A stretch of 64,000 nt of DNA. It comes from Ampelomyces quisqualis (taxonomy: Eukaryota; Ascomycota; Dothideomycetes; Pleosporales; Phaeosphaeriaceae). Made by a program: the position numbers and the translations under genes. The DNA lies in the NCBI GenBank assembly GCA_018398575.1, contig JAGTXZ010000011.1, forward strand, positions 1,674,001 to 1,738,000. Reading direction: 5' to 3'. Below, one piece after another: positions 1-11,995 of the stretch (position 1 is the stretch's first letter; each line of letters opens with the position of its first letter). Under the pieces are notes generated by a model. The model saw only the letters and a list, made by a program, of their open reading frames with translations, did no database searches and was not told the DNA's origin.

Positions 1-1309
1 CTCTGGACCAGATCTGGCCCTTGCCGGAAATTTCGAGCAGTTGCGCCAGGTTCAGGTTGCGGTCGGTAACATGCTGCTTGAAGTAGTCTTTATCGCTACC
101 GAGCTTGACCATTTCGGCCTTGACGTCGTCGCTGGGAGCAAACTGGGCGAGGGTGGAAACCAGTTGACGGGAGACAGCTGCACCAATCTCTACATGGTAG
201 CGAATGGCCGCGTCGTACGTGGTGGGCGACGGGAAGGGAACCTTGGCGGTAGGATCAAGTCCTTTGACGGAGATGACAGTGTGGCGCTTGTCTTCCTTGC
301 CAAGAATTCTGAAAACACGATCGACTTCCTTGCCTGCGTTGTTGGGCCAGATGGCGATGTGGTCACCGGTGGTGTAAGACAAGTTGGAGCCAGCAATGTC
401 GATTTCCATGTGGAGACAGTTCCTCTCTTTGGTGGTGAACAGCTCGTAAGACTCGATGATGGGTGCAATGTAGGGGTTGTTGGCGTTGAAAGGCCCCTTT
501 TGATGGCCCTCAAGATGATTCTTGTTCGGCTCACCAAGGTATACAGTGTCGTCCTCGGCGCTGAGCTCTGGCCTCTCGGTGATCTCAAAGACTGGCTCGT
601 ATGCGGCTTCACGCTCCTCCAGGCCCATCTTCTCGGTGACGGCAGCCCACATGGGTTCCTTCCAGGCGAGGAAATCCTCTTCCATTGTACCAGCACCGTC
701 GTCGCCCTCGCCGGCATCGCCGAGTCTGGTCGCGCCCAGCTTAGTCAAGTATTTGTCGACGTTTCGAACCATGGAGTTGTAGTGTTCGTATGTGTTGTTT
801 CCAAGACCAAAGGCGACGTAGTTGAGCTTGCTGAGAGGCTTGTCGTCGGGGCCGCCGCCTTCGCTGAAGCTGATGTCCTCGGAACCGATGAACTCGTAGA
901 ACTCGACAGCGTTATCGGTGGGCTCGCCCTCGCCGTAGGTCGCAAGAACGAAGATGGCGAGCTTGTCCTCGGGGAAATTGTCCAGGTTCTCGAAATCGTA
1001 CTCTTCGAGGTCTGCGACCATGGTCTTCAGGCCGAAGCGCGAGTGGCCTTCCTTGGACAGACGAGATGCATAGTCCTCGGCGGTGCCAGTCTGGCTGCCG
1101 TAGAAGACGACGCAGTTCTTGTCCGTCTCGTCCATCTTGTCGAGAATGTTCCGCGACTTGCCGGCCTTGGCCGCGCCATTGGCGTTGGCCAGCGAGCTGC
1201 CGTAGGGGTCGCCATAGACGGCCCAGTATGTGCCTTTGGTGAAGTAGGCGACGGTTCCGAGCAGGAGCGCGGCAAGGACGATCATGTCCAGGGTGTCGAG
1301 CTGTGCCAT
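1..1309 (-). CDS. cprA: NADPH-cytochrome P450 reductase, 3' part outside window
   Basis: Supplies electrons from NADPH through FAD and FMN to microsomal P450s (sterol, lipid and secondary metabolism), anchored on the ER face. The minus-strand frame is open without introns from the ATG at 1309 to the window edge, giving 436 residues. Residues about 8-23 form a hydrophobic N-terminal anchor. The FMN-binding P-loop GSQTGTAED lies near residues 71-79, followed by ATYGEGEPTDN and FGLGNNTYEHYN, all hallmark flavodoxin-domain segments. The FAD/connecting domain begins after residue 270 (YTTGDHIAIWPNN). The NADPH-binding end lies beyond base 1. The start is chosen because the anchor follows it directly. 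It is divergent from the Mor2 gene across about 835 bp. Family assignment is firm; the symbol follows Aspergillus usage. Confidence 0.95.
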   Translation of the reverse strand, partial: MAQLDTLDMIVLAALLLGTVAYFTKGTYWAVYGDPYGSSLANANGAAKAGKSRNILDKMDETDKNCVVFYGSQTGTAEDYASRLSKEGHSRFGLKTMVADLEEYDFENLDNFPEDKLAIFVLATYGEGEPTDNAVEFYEFIGSEDISFSEGGGPDDKPLSKLNYVAFGLGNNTYEHYNSMVRNVDKYLTKLGATRLGDAGEGDDGAGTMEEDFLAWKEPMWAAVTEKMGLEEREAAYEPVFEITERPELSAEDDTVYLGEPNKNHLEGHQKGPFNANNPYIAPIIESYELFTTKERNCLHMEIDIAGSNLSYTTGDHIAIWPNNAGKEVDRVFRILGKEDKRHTVISVKGLDPTAKVPFPSPTTYDAAIRYHVEIGAAVSRQLVSTLAQFAPSDDVKAEMVKLGSDKDYFKQHVTDRNLNLAQLLEISGKGQIWSR

Positions 1310-2144
1310 GGTGGGCGATGTGTGAGGATCGCTGCCAACGCGGTGGGGGGTCTCGCCGAGTCAGCACGGTAGTCGCTGCCAGCGCAAGGGGACCAGCGGT
1401 GGTGGTGTGTGTTGGTAGTGGTGTTTGTCGGCGGTGGTGTGTGTCGGCGGTGGTGTTTGTCGGCGGTGGTGTGTGTCGGCGGTGGTGTTTGTCGGCGGTG
1501 GTGTTTGTCGGCGGTGGTGATGTTTGTGGGCGTGTGGTCGAGGGGCGGGGGGTGTTGCCGTCACCATGTGCCTCACGGGCGCTGTTTTTGACCGCTGCGT
1601 CGGCGGCTCGGGAGTGTTTCGGAAGGCTGCCATTCCGACTTGCGTGCACTTGTCTCGGCACACCTACTGCCTGCAAGGCAAGTACTGTAGGCGGACGGCC
1701 AGCCCGTGGTCCTCGAACAGCTATCGGACCACAGTATATATTCACCATCACACATCCCACACAGCCTCCCGCACGTGTGCTGGGCATGATTTCCGCTGAT
1801 CTCCAGCTGCCGCGCGCCCAACGGAGATCAGCACAGAACCCACCCACCTCTATGGCACACGCCGCACGGCTAGCCACAATAGCGGCACTCGTCCAGCATC
1901 CTGAGGCAGGGCAGGGTCCGGGATTCCGACCTTCACGACACATCGACGACCTCAGCCACTCCGGGCTGCCCGCCGTGTTCGCCGTTGACCCCAGACATCA
2001 ATAATGCGCCGTTCGAGGCTGGCGGCATGTGTAAGTCCTGTCGAATCATGCGGACGCCCGCCGTGTCGTCGCAGGCCATGCGAGCCCCTGTGAAGCCCGT
2101 GTGCACTGGCAGGCGCGGCCCGTTTCGCACCCGGCCTCCTGCTC
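1310..2144. promoter_or_regulatory. Divergent intergenic region between reductase and Mor2 genes
   Basis: This region must carry the promoters and leaders of both flanking genes. It contains a 16-bp minisatellite (1414-1525) close to the reductase start and a TATA-like stretch (tatata) around 1735-1740. ORFs crossing it are shadows created by the repeat, whose unit length is not a multiple of three. A 5' non-coding or short coding exon of the Mor2 gene could also lie here, but I cannot place one. Confidence 0.5.
1414..1525. repeat. 16-bp minisatellite, about seven copies
   Basis: The unit ggcggtggtgtttgtc is repeated head to tail. Copies begin at 1414 (imperfect, ggtagtgg), 1430, 1446, 1462, 1478, 1494 and 1510 (degenerate end). 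Copies at 1430 and 1462 carry gtgtgtc and those at 1446, 1478 and 1494 carry gtttgtc, so the array partly has a 32-bp higher-order period. It lies about 105 bp upstream of the reductase start codon. Confidence 0.95.
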
Positions 2145-5100
2145 TTGTACCGACTCTCGCTGACGGCTGGTGTGCCCGCTGCAGCAGCTTCCTTCCCTCT
2201 TCTGCAAGCCCGACAGGCTGCTGGGAATGTGTCGCACCACCTAGAAAACAAGAACCCTGCCTGCGCCTCGCGTGAGCCGAGTCAGACGCGCGGTCGCGCG
2301 CTCACGGCCTCGTCCACCACCAAGTCCCCGCGCGCGCAGACGCCCGCCGTCTTCGCCGCCAGCAGCAACTCCAGCCCCGACCGGGCCGTGGGCACCCTGG
2401 AGCGCAAGCCATCGGGGGGGTCGTATGCCCACAACCGCAACACGTCCATCGTCCATGGCATCCAGCATTCGAGGAACACCAGCTTCGTCAACTCGCCGGC
2501 CACGAGTCCCCTCAGCCCCCAGGCCATTGCTGCCGCCGGCGCCACTCTCGATGGAGCCGTCATGTCGCAAGAGTCGATAGCCGAGGCCTTTGCCGCCAAC
2601 GGCAGTGGCCCTCACCGCAAGCCCGAGCGGGCACCGAGCGCGAAATCAGGACGGAGGGGGCACAATCAGCAGCGCTCTTCGTCGCGCCACCCGCAAAACC
2701 CCCACGAGCTCAAGACGGTCGGCGAATACGCCCTCCATCACCTCTTCAACTCCTTCATCGGCCAGGCTGAGCTGAAAATCAACCAGTGCATCACGGACCG
2801 CGGCCAACCTGAGGCACGAGTAGAGCTTGTCTGTGGCCCGGGAGTAGACACCAAGTTTGATCAGCTCATTGCAGCCCTTGGCCATATTGCTCGGCCTGCG
2901 CCGAAGCCGCTCATCGACTCCATCATGCTGTGGCGCAAGGCCAAGAGCGAAGACGCCTCCAAACAACGCTCCCAGTTACTCAACGTAAGGCTTGCAACAC
3001 TCCTCGATAGTCAGGAACGGGCTAATCGTGACTAGGCGCAGAAGGCCGTAGCAATGCCTCACATGGGCCTATCCCGACGAAACACTGAGCCTGTCCATCA
3101 CCTGGCGGACAACCATTCAACGACATCCATATCTGGGCCTGAAAACTTGCCTGCGCTGCAACAGATTGTGACGCAAGCGGAGCAACGCTCGACCGTGTCA
3201 ACATACATTCTCTGTCGTGTACTTATCGAAGTAATGACCCAGACGACTCTTCAGAACCTAACATTGGAAATGGCTGATCGTCTGCTCAAATTGTTTTATG
3301 GACAGCTGAGCACCTTGGACCCAGACTTGGTAGAGATTTCTCCACTCAATTTTGCTAACTGGACTGTCTACAGCCAGCTACTGGGTGTGATGAGCGGCCT
3401 GGTTCCCACTCATGTCCACGACGGCTTCATCTCCGATCTCAAAGGCATTGATACCCAGATGGCTATCAAAGGCCAATACAACAGGGACACTGAGGCCAGA
3501 GGAGCTCTCCTGCTGCGTGCGTTGCGCAATGTTAAGATCCCAACTTATCCCGAGGATGCGTGTGATCGCTCCTGCGACTTCATGTTTTCCATGGCTAAAT
3601 TATATACAAATGCTCACGGCCAGCCCATGAAGTACGCCTACTGCCAGGTGCTTCGGGAATTGCTTCTGCGGATCGCTTCCAAAGCTACGACTGAAATCAA
3701 CAGCCCCAAGTGGAAAACCGTGATTGACATGATGAAGCAACGAACCTCGATCCTGCTCGGCAAACCGAAACACTGGCATGAAGCATTTCCCCTGATGGTT
3801 GCACTACTGTGTATATCACCAATGTCGTCTTTCCTGTCTCAATGGCTGGCCCTTGCATTGACCACGCAGCCAAAACTCAAAGAGCGTACCACCAGAGCCA
3901 TCGCACTTCGTGGAATCTGTCGATTAGTCTGGACTTACCTGTACCGAAAGGGGACCGAGCTGCCTGACGTCGCTGTCCGACGACTGGAGGAAATTATTCG
4001 AATGGTATTTCAACCGGGCAAACGGTCGTACCTCTCTACGGAACCAGCTATCGCGGAGCCCCTAATCCAACTCACTCGAATGATCGGCTTCAAGTATCAG
4101 GACCTGTGTTTCAAAACAATTATTTTCCCTTTGCTCAATTCTGACATGTTCACATCTAACCGCGAACTCCGTGTCGAGAATCTTGAGCCTGATCGGGTGG
4201 TCATTGGAATCCGCTCATTCCTCGCAATCATGGCAGACTTGGAGAACGTAGCACAGCCGCCATTCCCAATCACTTTCGACTTTGATCCAAATGCGATATC
4301 TTCCGAGGTCCCGGCCTTGCCCATGGGTCCACAACCACCCGTGCAACTACTCTCTTTGAAGTCGACATTGAAAGAGGAGCGTTTGTCGCGACCAGTCAAC
4401 TTCAATGGCTTCGGTGAGGTGGCCAAAGAGTACTACGTCCGTTTCTGCAAGATCCTGGGTGAGATCACAATTATTTGTGACAACGCCTTTGGTGGGCAAG
4501 CTGTGCTCGACGAGAAGTTCTCTCTACAAACCCCAAAGACCCCGATGTCAGAGGCATTCAGTTTCAGTCGCCGCGAAGAACACCAAGCTCCAACCGACCC
4601 TCGACAGGGATTCTACGATCTGTTGCATGTCGCGGTACAAGCTCTACCGCGCTGTTTGTCTCCCCATATCCCTTTCAACTCACTCGTAAATTTGTTGTGT
4701 ACTGGAACTGCACACGTGCAGAGCAATATCGCTGCGTCGTCTGCTCAGTCACTGAAGTCGATCGCACGGCAGTCGCACGCACAGCAAGTCACCATCGGAT
4801 TCGCTCGTTTCATTTTCAATTTTGATGATCGCTACGCCACCATGTCCGATGGTGGTATGCTAGGTGCTGGCCATATCGAGAGCACGTTAAAATTGTACGT
4901 CGAATTACTCCAGATCTGGATCGAAGAGATCAAACAAAAGACACGCAAAGCGGCTCTGGACACACCGGACGATGGCTCTGGCAACCGAGCCGTCCAGCTT
5001 GACTTGTCTTCCGTTTGGGCTCATGTCGACGAGGTGGAATCTCACGGCTTATTCTTCTTGTGCTCACCCTCACGTCGAGTACGGTCCTATGCGGTCACTG

Positions 5101-8100
5101 TCCTTCGCTTGATCACAGAATTCGACACCGCCCTCGGTGGGTCCAACACTCGTGTCATCCGTGTCATGGAAGGGAGTCCTCAAAAGGTCATGGAGATTAG
5201 TGACGAGAAACTCTCGCTGGCCGAACGAAGTCGGCTTCAACGTGGCATGCGCAAGAGCAACGTGCAGAGCACACTGGTTGAGCTTTGTAGCAGTGATGTC
5301 CCCTACGACTCGACTCTCTGGTTCAAGATCTTCCCAAACCTGATTCGCATCAGCTTTGAAGTGTGCCCTTTTGCTGTCACACTCACCCGAGACATCGTAT
5401 GCGCAAGGATCTCACAGATGCATCGCACTCTTCTACTACTTGCAGACAGTCAGCGTGCCACACCGTACTCGCCCTTTGACCCTGCTGCAGGGAAAATCAG
5501 CGGCCGTCTGGCTTCCACCTCACCCGCGGTCGTCGTAGAGCAATGGAAGTTGTATCTCATCTTTGCCTTCACAACATTGACAAACCTTGGTCCCAGCAGT
5601 CTGACTCCTGCGCAAAGTCAAGCGGCGCACTCTAGGAAAAGCTCGAAATCATCACAAAAGAGCGCTAGCAAGCTCTATACGGCCATTGAGCTTTTCTCCA
5701 AAGTTCTCCCGTTCTTATCCGTCGACGACAGTGCGATCAGGGATGCGGCTGTGGTTGGTCTTGGGTCTGTGAACCGCAATCTGTATCGAACCTTACTCGA
5801 GACACTCCAGGGCCACGTTGCCGCTTGTGCTGAGGAAGCAAAGTCACGCCTAGCCACGCACAGCCGGACAGTTAGCAGTCCACGTCGCAACTTTCGCACT
5901 GATCACCTGCGGACCGAGATTACTCACGTTTACAAACTCACATCTCAATTCCTCAAAGTACCAGAAGCTTACAGCGACGAATGGATTCTCAACAATCTAA
6001 TGAATTACACGAAAGATCTACGAATTTTCCTTAGCGACACCGAAATTCAGAACGATGCACATTTCCTGAAGCTCCGCACTCATTATTGCGGTTTGGTTGA
6101 AGTTTTGTTCGAGGGCATCAGTAAGACAAATGATCCACTTCAATGGATGCCATTTCAGGCACGCAAAGCGGCTTTCACATTGATGGAGGAGTGGTGCGGC
6201 TATGCTGCCAACCAAGCCCAAATCCGTCAACGAGAGGAGCACATGCGACGATCCATGCTAGACCGCGAGGTTGACATGGGACACAAGAATCAGGCTAGTG
6301 CGGCTCATGAGATCGAGAGACGAGATCTCCGCACCGCAGCTCTCAGTGCTATGGCTGCTCTTTGCGCAGGTCCCGTCAGTATTACAACAGACAGCAAAGT
6401 GTTGCTTCAATTTGACGTTCGTCGGATGTTGTCTTGGATCGACAGTATCTTTGAGACACCCAGCGATCGAATACACACAATTGGTCGACGAGCTCTCACC
6501 AACTTGCTCATTCACAATCGGGAGCACCCCTATCTGCTGGATCGAGCCATTGAGATGTGTTATCTCTCCAAATCGGTAAAAGCCCTGGAAAGCTACTTTG
6601 AAGTTGTCACGCGAGTTCTTACGCATCACGAGGAGTACACTCTGCCATTCTGGAAGGTACTCAGTGCCGGTCTCTACACCCTTGGGCACGAACACAGTGG
6701 TATACGTACGAAGTCGGCCAGATTGCTTCGTACGCTTGAAGCTCGGGAACAAAAGAACTCAAAGCTACAAGACTTGGACATCAGTATCTCGGATAAAACT
6801 ATTGCTGTCTACAAGCTCGCTCAATTTGAATCATCACGCAGGCTCGCCAAGCAGCATTCGGAGCTAGCTTTTCTGGTGTTCTCTCAATTTTCTTATTACT
6901 TCAAGGATCTCCAAGCCGATCATCAGCGGAACATGGTAGCCGCGATGTTGCCCTGGATTCAGACGGTTGAACTTCAAGTTACCGCTGACGGAAGCCCCAC
7001 TGCCAACTCCTACATGCTTTTGGTCAACATGTTTGAGATTACTGTCCGATGCGGCACTGCTTTACATAACGAGATCCAAGCGCTATGGCAAGCCTTGGCC
7101 ACAGGTCCCTACGCAGGGAATGTGCAGTTGATACTCAACTTCATTATCAACTTATGTCTCGACAAGCGTGAGCAAAACTACGTGGACTTCTCGAAACAAA
7201 TCGTGGTTCACCTATCGAGCACACCCGCAGGGCTCAAGGTAGTGGAATTTCTTCTTATGCACATCAACCCGCGTTCGATGGTAAGCGAAAAGCGCGAGCC
7301 AGCAGCACCTCCACCAGACGCTGCCAACCTTCCGTATCTTGCTGATCTGAGTGCACTGCTTCCAAGCAGCAACAAGCAGGTATGTATCCGGTCATATAAG
7401 CTTCGAGCTTTTAAGCTAACGCAGCCAGTCTGGATTCGCGCTCGGACAAATATGCCTCATACTGTTGGTGGATTTGATGGTTTCGCCTGTCGATGTCGCT
7501 CACGAGTATATTCCTCTCCTGCTGCAAGTGGTTCTCGTTCTTTGGGACCACTATACTCCCGTGGTCCAAGATCAAGCGCGAGAGATGCTGGTTCATCTCA
7601 TACACGAACTTGTCATCTCCAAGATTGACGACGACACGGTAGGTGTCGACAAGCGATCGATTGAAGATTTCATCGAGGGAGTTCGACAACATGATGTCAG
7701 GCTTGTCTGGAACTACGATGACAAGAATGGTAAAGATGCGGAAGACGCCGGCGCTAAGGTACCCGAGTCCATGGTATACGTTGCAGCCGAAGTTCTCAAG
7801 TTCTTTTCACTCGCCTACCCCGGACTCAAGGAGGCTTGGGGTCGGGTGGCATTGAATTGGGCCACATCATGCCCAGTACGACATCTTGCATGTCGGTCGT
7901 TCCAGTTGTTCCGTTGTATATTGAGCTCGCTCGACCAGCAGATGCTCTCCGACATGCTTGCTCGGCTTTCGAACACGATATCAGACGAAGAAAGCGACAT
8001 TCAGACGTTCTCCATGGAAATACTGACAACTTTGCGGGCCATCATCGAGGCGCTCGTACCCGAGGACCTGATACAGTATCCTCAGCTGTTTTGGACTACA

Positions 8101-9888
8101 TGCGCTTGTCTCGATACAATACATGAAGGAGAATTTATGGAAAGTCTGCTCATGCTCGACAAGTTTCTCGACAAGCTTGATCTCGGCGACCCCGCTATTT
8201 TACAAATTCTGGAGGACAGCTGTCCCGACAAGTGGGAAGGCAAATTCGAGGGTTTGACGCAACTCACCTACAAAGGAGTCCGTTCCAGTGTGTGTCTTGA
8301 CAGGTCATTGCGGACACTCGATCGTCTGGTCGTGCTACCCTCCAGTCGTATTGTAGGCGATGATAGTCGCCTCGTCTACACGGTCCTCGCCAACCTCCCT
8401 AAATTTTTACGTTCTTTTGACTCCACAACCAACGACACTAGCGTTAGGGCGACCGCTGAAACACTTGCACGTGTAGCTGATGAGCAATATCAGTGCTCTG
8501 CGCTTTCAGATGCCCTGAGCGCATTTGCTTGGAAGAGATACCGCATGGAGAACGATTTTCTTGCTCAGATCATGTCGGCTATCCGAAGCACATTCTTCCC
8601 CAATCTCGAATTTGGAAGCCTGGTCTTCCTTTTCAGCCTACTTACGAACAACATCGATTGGATGAAGATCAACACCATGGAAGTCCTCTGCGTTCTTCTT
8701 CCAGAAATTGACATGCGCAAGCCTGAAATAGTTCCCAAGGGACCCGACCTTATGTCACCACTCTTACGTCTGCTGCAGAGTGGGTTCTGTACACAGGCAC
8801 TACGGGTGCTAGACCTTGTGCTCGATCTCAATATGGCGATTTCGCCAACACCACAGGAGAAACAACACATGCGCATGAGCATGGCAGGTTCGCATTCGAC
8901 TAGGGGCTACAAGAAGCAGTTCGAGAAAACGCAATCGCTGTATGGCATTCCTGAAGAGAGCGGATGGTCAATTCCGATGCCTGCGCACCACTCGCACCTG
9001 ACGCGCGCCAATGTACATGCCGTGTTCTACACTTGCAGCAACCTCGAAGATGGCGACGTACCGGACACGGCAACCCCTAAAGTCGAATTCCGACAAGAAG
9101 AATTCCCCTTCAGTCCGTCGTCGGATTATCGTACAGCGACCATGACATCCGAAGATACGCGTGGTGACAGTCACATTGGCGAGCTGGTGATGAAACTCGA
9201 TAGCCTCGACGATTTTTTCGAACACGATGACGACACCGAGACGCTCACTGATCTCCCCAATTTCTCATCGAGTTCTCGATACGCAAAGGGACCGTACTCA
9301 AACGATATGCGTGAAAATCTCTACGACCAACAAACCGCACCTATCCTCAATAAGTCGCTCACGCGCAATGCGAGCGTGACATCCTTTCAGTCTGGGTTTA
9401 TATCCGAGGTCAAGCTTTCCCCAGCTAGGGATCCTGGTGTGATGACTCCCGGAGCGTTCAACTCTCTCACCTCCTCGACAATGAATTCACCACCGACCAC
9501 TAGCGCCTCTTCACGGCCAGGTTTACATGCCCGCTCCGTGACCTCGCCATCTGCACCCAACCAACCCCCACGCATATCACCTGCCCTCTCATCGACCGCA
9601 CTTGACGAGCACGGCGAGCCGTTCTCAGACGATGAGTACGCGTCCGGTCGAACTGGCAGCATAAGCACAGATAAAGGCAACTTCAGCCTTGATACCGTCA
9701 CCAAGCCGATTGCGCAAGACACTCGAAGCAGGATTCGTAGCGGTATGCGCCGACTCACGGGCGGAGGCGGGGATGCAAGAGAAGGAGCAAAAACCCGTGA
9801 AGCTATCAAGCACGCTTTGGAGACGAGCCCGGAGGTCCCTAAGGTGCCTGATATTTACCTTGTCAATCCGAGGAGCGCAGATCTTTGA
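2145..9888 (+). CDS. mor2: Cell morphogenesis protein Mor2/Tao3/PAG1 (Furry family)
   Basis: Giant HEAT-like scaffold of the RAM/MOR network. It binds and activates an NDR kinase (Cbk1 in budding yeast, Orb6 in fission yeast) for polarised growth and septation. Three exons: 2145-2984, 3036-7379, 7429-9888. The introns are 51 bp (branch gctaat) and 49 bp (branch gctaac), both phase 0, giving about 2547 residues, as expected for fungal family members. A low-complexity Ser/Pro/Ala-rich N-terminus (to about residue 180) precedes the conserved N-terminal region starting near LKTVGEYALHHLF. The C-terminus is acidic, then Ser/Thr-rich. Five HxRxxS/T motifs, the NDR-kinase target type, are present (see findings). 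The start is uncertain: 2145 is the first ATG of the open frame, but the first 40 residues look like leader sequence and an upstream exon is possible. Confidence 0.93.
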
Positions 9889-11995
9889 GCTGGCGGCAAG
9901 CCTTTCACTCGGCGTTTCCGATGCGATGCTCTTTGAGGAAATTCCATGCATGCACATACGGCCGCGCAAATACTTGTGCTGCGCGAAGCATCCATCTTTC
10001 CTCACATTCACGGGCGTTTTTGTGTTGATATATAGTCTCATAACAAATCTTCCAAACGCCATATACGAAACGAAAAAAACGCTCATTCTTATCGATTTGC
10101 AACTAGCGAGATACCAAACTGCCACCCACATGCATCTTTCTTGTCGCTTCACAAGAATATTAATCAATCTCTGTTTAACATGTCGCTGAACGAACAGCCC
10201 TCTCCCCCTCTCCCCACCAAACTGCTTTATTTCCTTGCGGCTTGGAGTACATGCTTCAACCCCCTGACTTGATTCCAATTCATGCACCACCACTCCACTT
10301 CCCTTTTCTCCTCCTCCCTCGCATATCTCCCACCACACATCCACTCGCTAGCCCATTCCGCGCGTAAGCGCGCATTGTACCATACCCGCTCAACACCCGT
10401 TGGACATGGCACGGGCATGTAGCGCGGGACATGACGGTACTGAGATTCCATAGGTGTTGTGCAAGGATTGAGGCAGGGGAAAGAGAAGAAGAATGTAGCG
10501 AGGACGGTGTCAAGGGGGGAGATGTTTTGCATAAAGAGGGGAAGATGATGGGATGGAAGAGGGGGCTGTCGAGGTATGCGTTGTGAAGATGGGAGACGAT
10601 TGGGAGTGAGACGCGGACGCGAAAGGCGTGCGTGGTGGAGTGCATGTACTGCTGCAGATTGAAGGGTGTGGTGTAGGCGGGTAATGTACGGGGTGTGAAG
10701 CGGTGAGTAGTGAGGCGCGGATGGGTGGTGGTGGTAGTAGTAGTAGTAGTTTGCAATCGTGTTTACATGTACTTCTTTTATACGTGCTCGCAGCCATGTA
10801 CTGCTGTTGCGATATCACGTTACGATTTTGCCGGCTTCTTCGCGCTGCGCAATCTGAATGAGAGCTTCACCTTTGAGTCCCAGTACCCGCACGAGCAGCG
10901 CGACATATACAGCCACCTGCGCGACGCGAACACCAAATTGCGTTTTCAAGGTGAAAGACCACTCTCGTCGCTGAGTCGCCCCACCCTGGTCGTCAACAAC
11001 ATCAACGCGCATTCACCTCGCACCTCAACGACCTCTGATTCCACCGCCCACTTCTACCTGGCCTACCCTTTCTGTGTTGCAACCGCTACATAATATACTT
11101 AATGCTCGAATCTCCCATCGTCACATCCGAAAGTATATCCGTCAGATGGGGAATTTTGCGTCGTCATGGCTGCCGTATAAACACTAGTTTGTCCCAACAT
11201 CTTAGATCCCCTGCTTACCCATCGGAAGTAGCTGGCTTCTTTCGGGGGGTTTTCAGCAATTACCGCTCGTCTTTGGGTTCGAGGTTGTGTTTTTGCCCCA
11301 GCGGCGTGAGTTCGAGTCACGCTTGGAGAGGCTGTTTTGCTTGAAAAGATGTGCGTGGTTTTGGCAGGTGAAGGTGGTTTGTAGGTGAAAGAGAGATGCG
11401 GCGGCGTTTGGCGGGTTTCGGCGCAAGCAGAAGCCACTGCTGTAGTTACGGGCTCGCAGTGAAGTGGTCAAGCTCTATGCTGTTGCAGATAGGCGCATTG
11501 AATGTTGATGAAGTGACATGATGGCTGAGTTTGGGTTGTGATGACTGGCTGAAGGGAGAGCAGTAGAACGAAGTGGAGAGAAGGAAGAAAGAAGGCAGAG
11601 AGAGAGAAGACAGCAGCACAGGGAGATGCCGTTTAATAGCATTGACAAAGCTTGGCGTCAGTGGTCAGACGTGTCCCGTCTGGGTGAACTGCGGATACCT
11701 GCGCTGGACCGAGGGACGAAGACCGTGTGAGTAAGATGATGATGACCATGCAGTCAGAGTGCTTCATTCCAACCATCGCTCAGTCACGTGTTGCTTGGAG
11801 TTGCGATTCTGGATGAATGACACTGAAGACGTGGGAACGATGAAGTCTGGAGACGTGACGTTCGGCGAATGCGTCGAAGCTTTTCCCTTACGGGGCTAGC
11901 GTGAATGATGATCCCTGTCCGAAAAGTTGAGGTCCCACCGAACTTTTCGAGCTTCACAGGCGCGTGCTACAGGTTCCAGTAGCAAGCGATGCACG
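9889..11995. other. Intergenic region between Mor2 and Urb1 genes
   Basis: About 2.1 kb with no gene I can support. It holds the Mor2 3' end, a GGT/AGT microsatellite (10725-10750), and pyrimidine/purine-biased stretches around 10200-10700 and 11560-11640 (gaagg/gagag). Short ORFs of 100-240 codons on both strands here have no recognisable domain and biased composition. The end of the region serves as the Urb1 promoter and leader. Confidence 0.6.
10725..10750. repeat. Trinucleotide microsatellite (GGT)n(AGT)n
   Basis: Perfect triplet run: three to four ggt units followed by about six agt units. Confidence 0.9.

Noticed and set aside
41..1372. 443-codon plus-strand frame opposite the P450 reductase
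   Set aside because: Mirror frame of a GC-rich coding region; no domain, while the minus strand has the full reductase signature.
1414..1525. CRISPR-like array
   Set aside because: Units are contiguous with no spacers, and the organism is a fungus.
1361..1663. Frames across the 16-bp repeat with His/Thr/Pro or Val/Gly repeats
   Set aside because: Produced by the minisatellite, which is open in several frames.
9625..10344. 239-codon minus-strand frame overlapping the Mor2 3' end
   Set aside because: Overlaps conserved coding sequence and encodes no recognisable domain.
10710..11093. 127-codon plus-strand frame
   Set aside because: Begins in a microsatellite (poly-Val) and no domain is recognised; possibly a remnant but not supportable.
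11265..11335. tRNA-like segment (gttcgagtc within a short hairpin)
   Set aside because: The T-stem has a mismatch and no matching acceptor stem or anticodon arm is found upstream.
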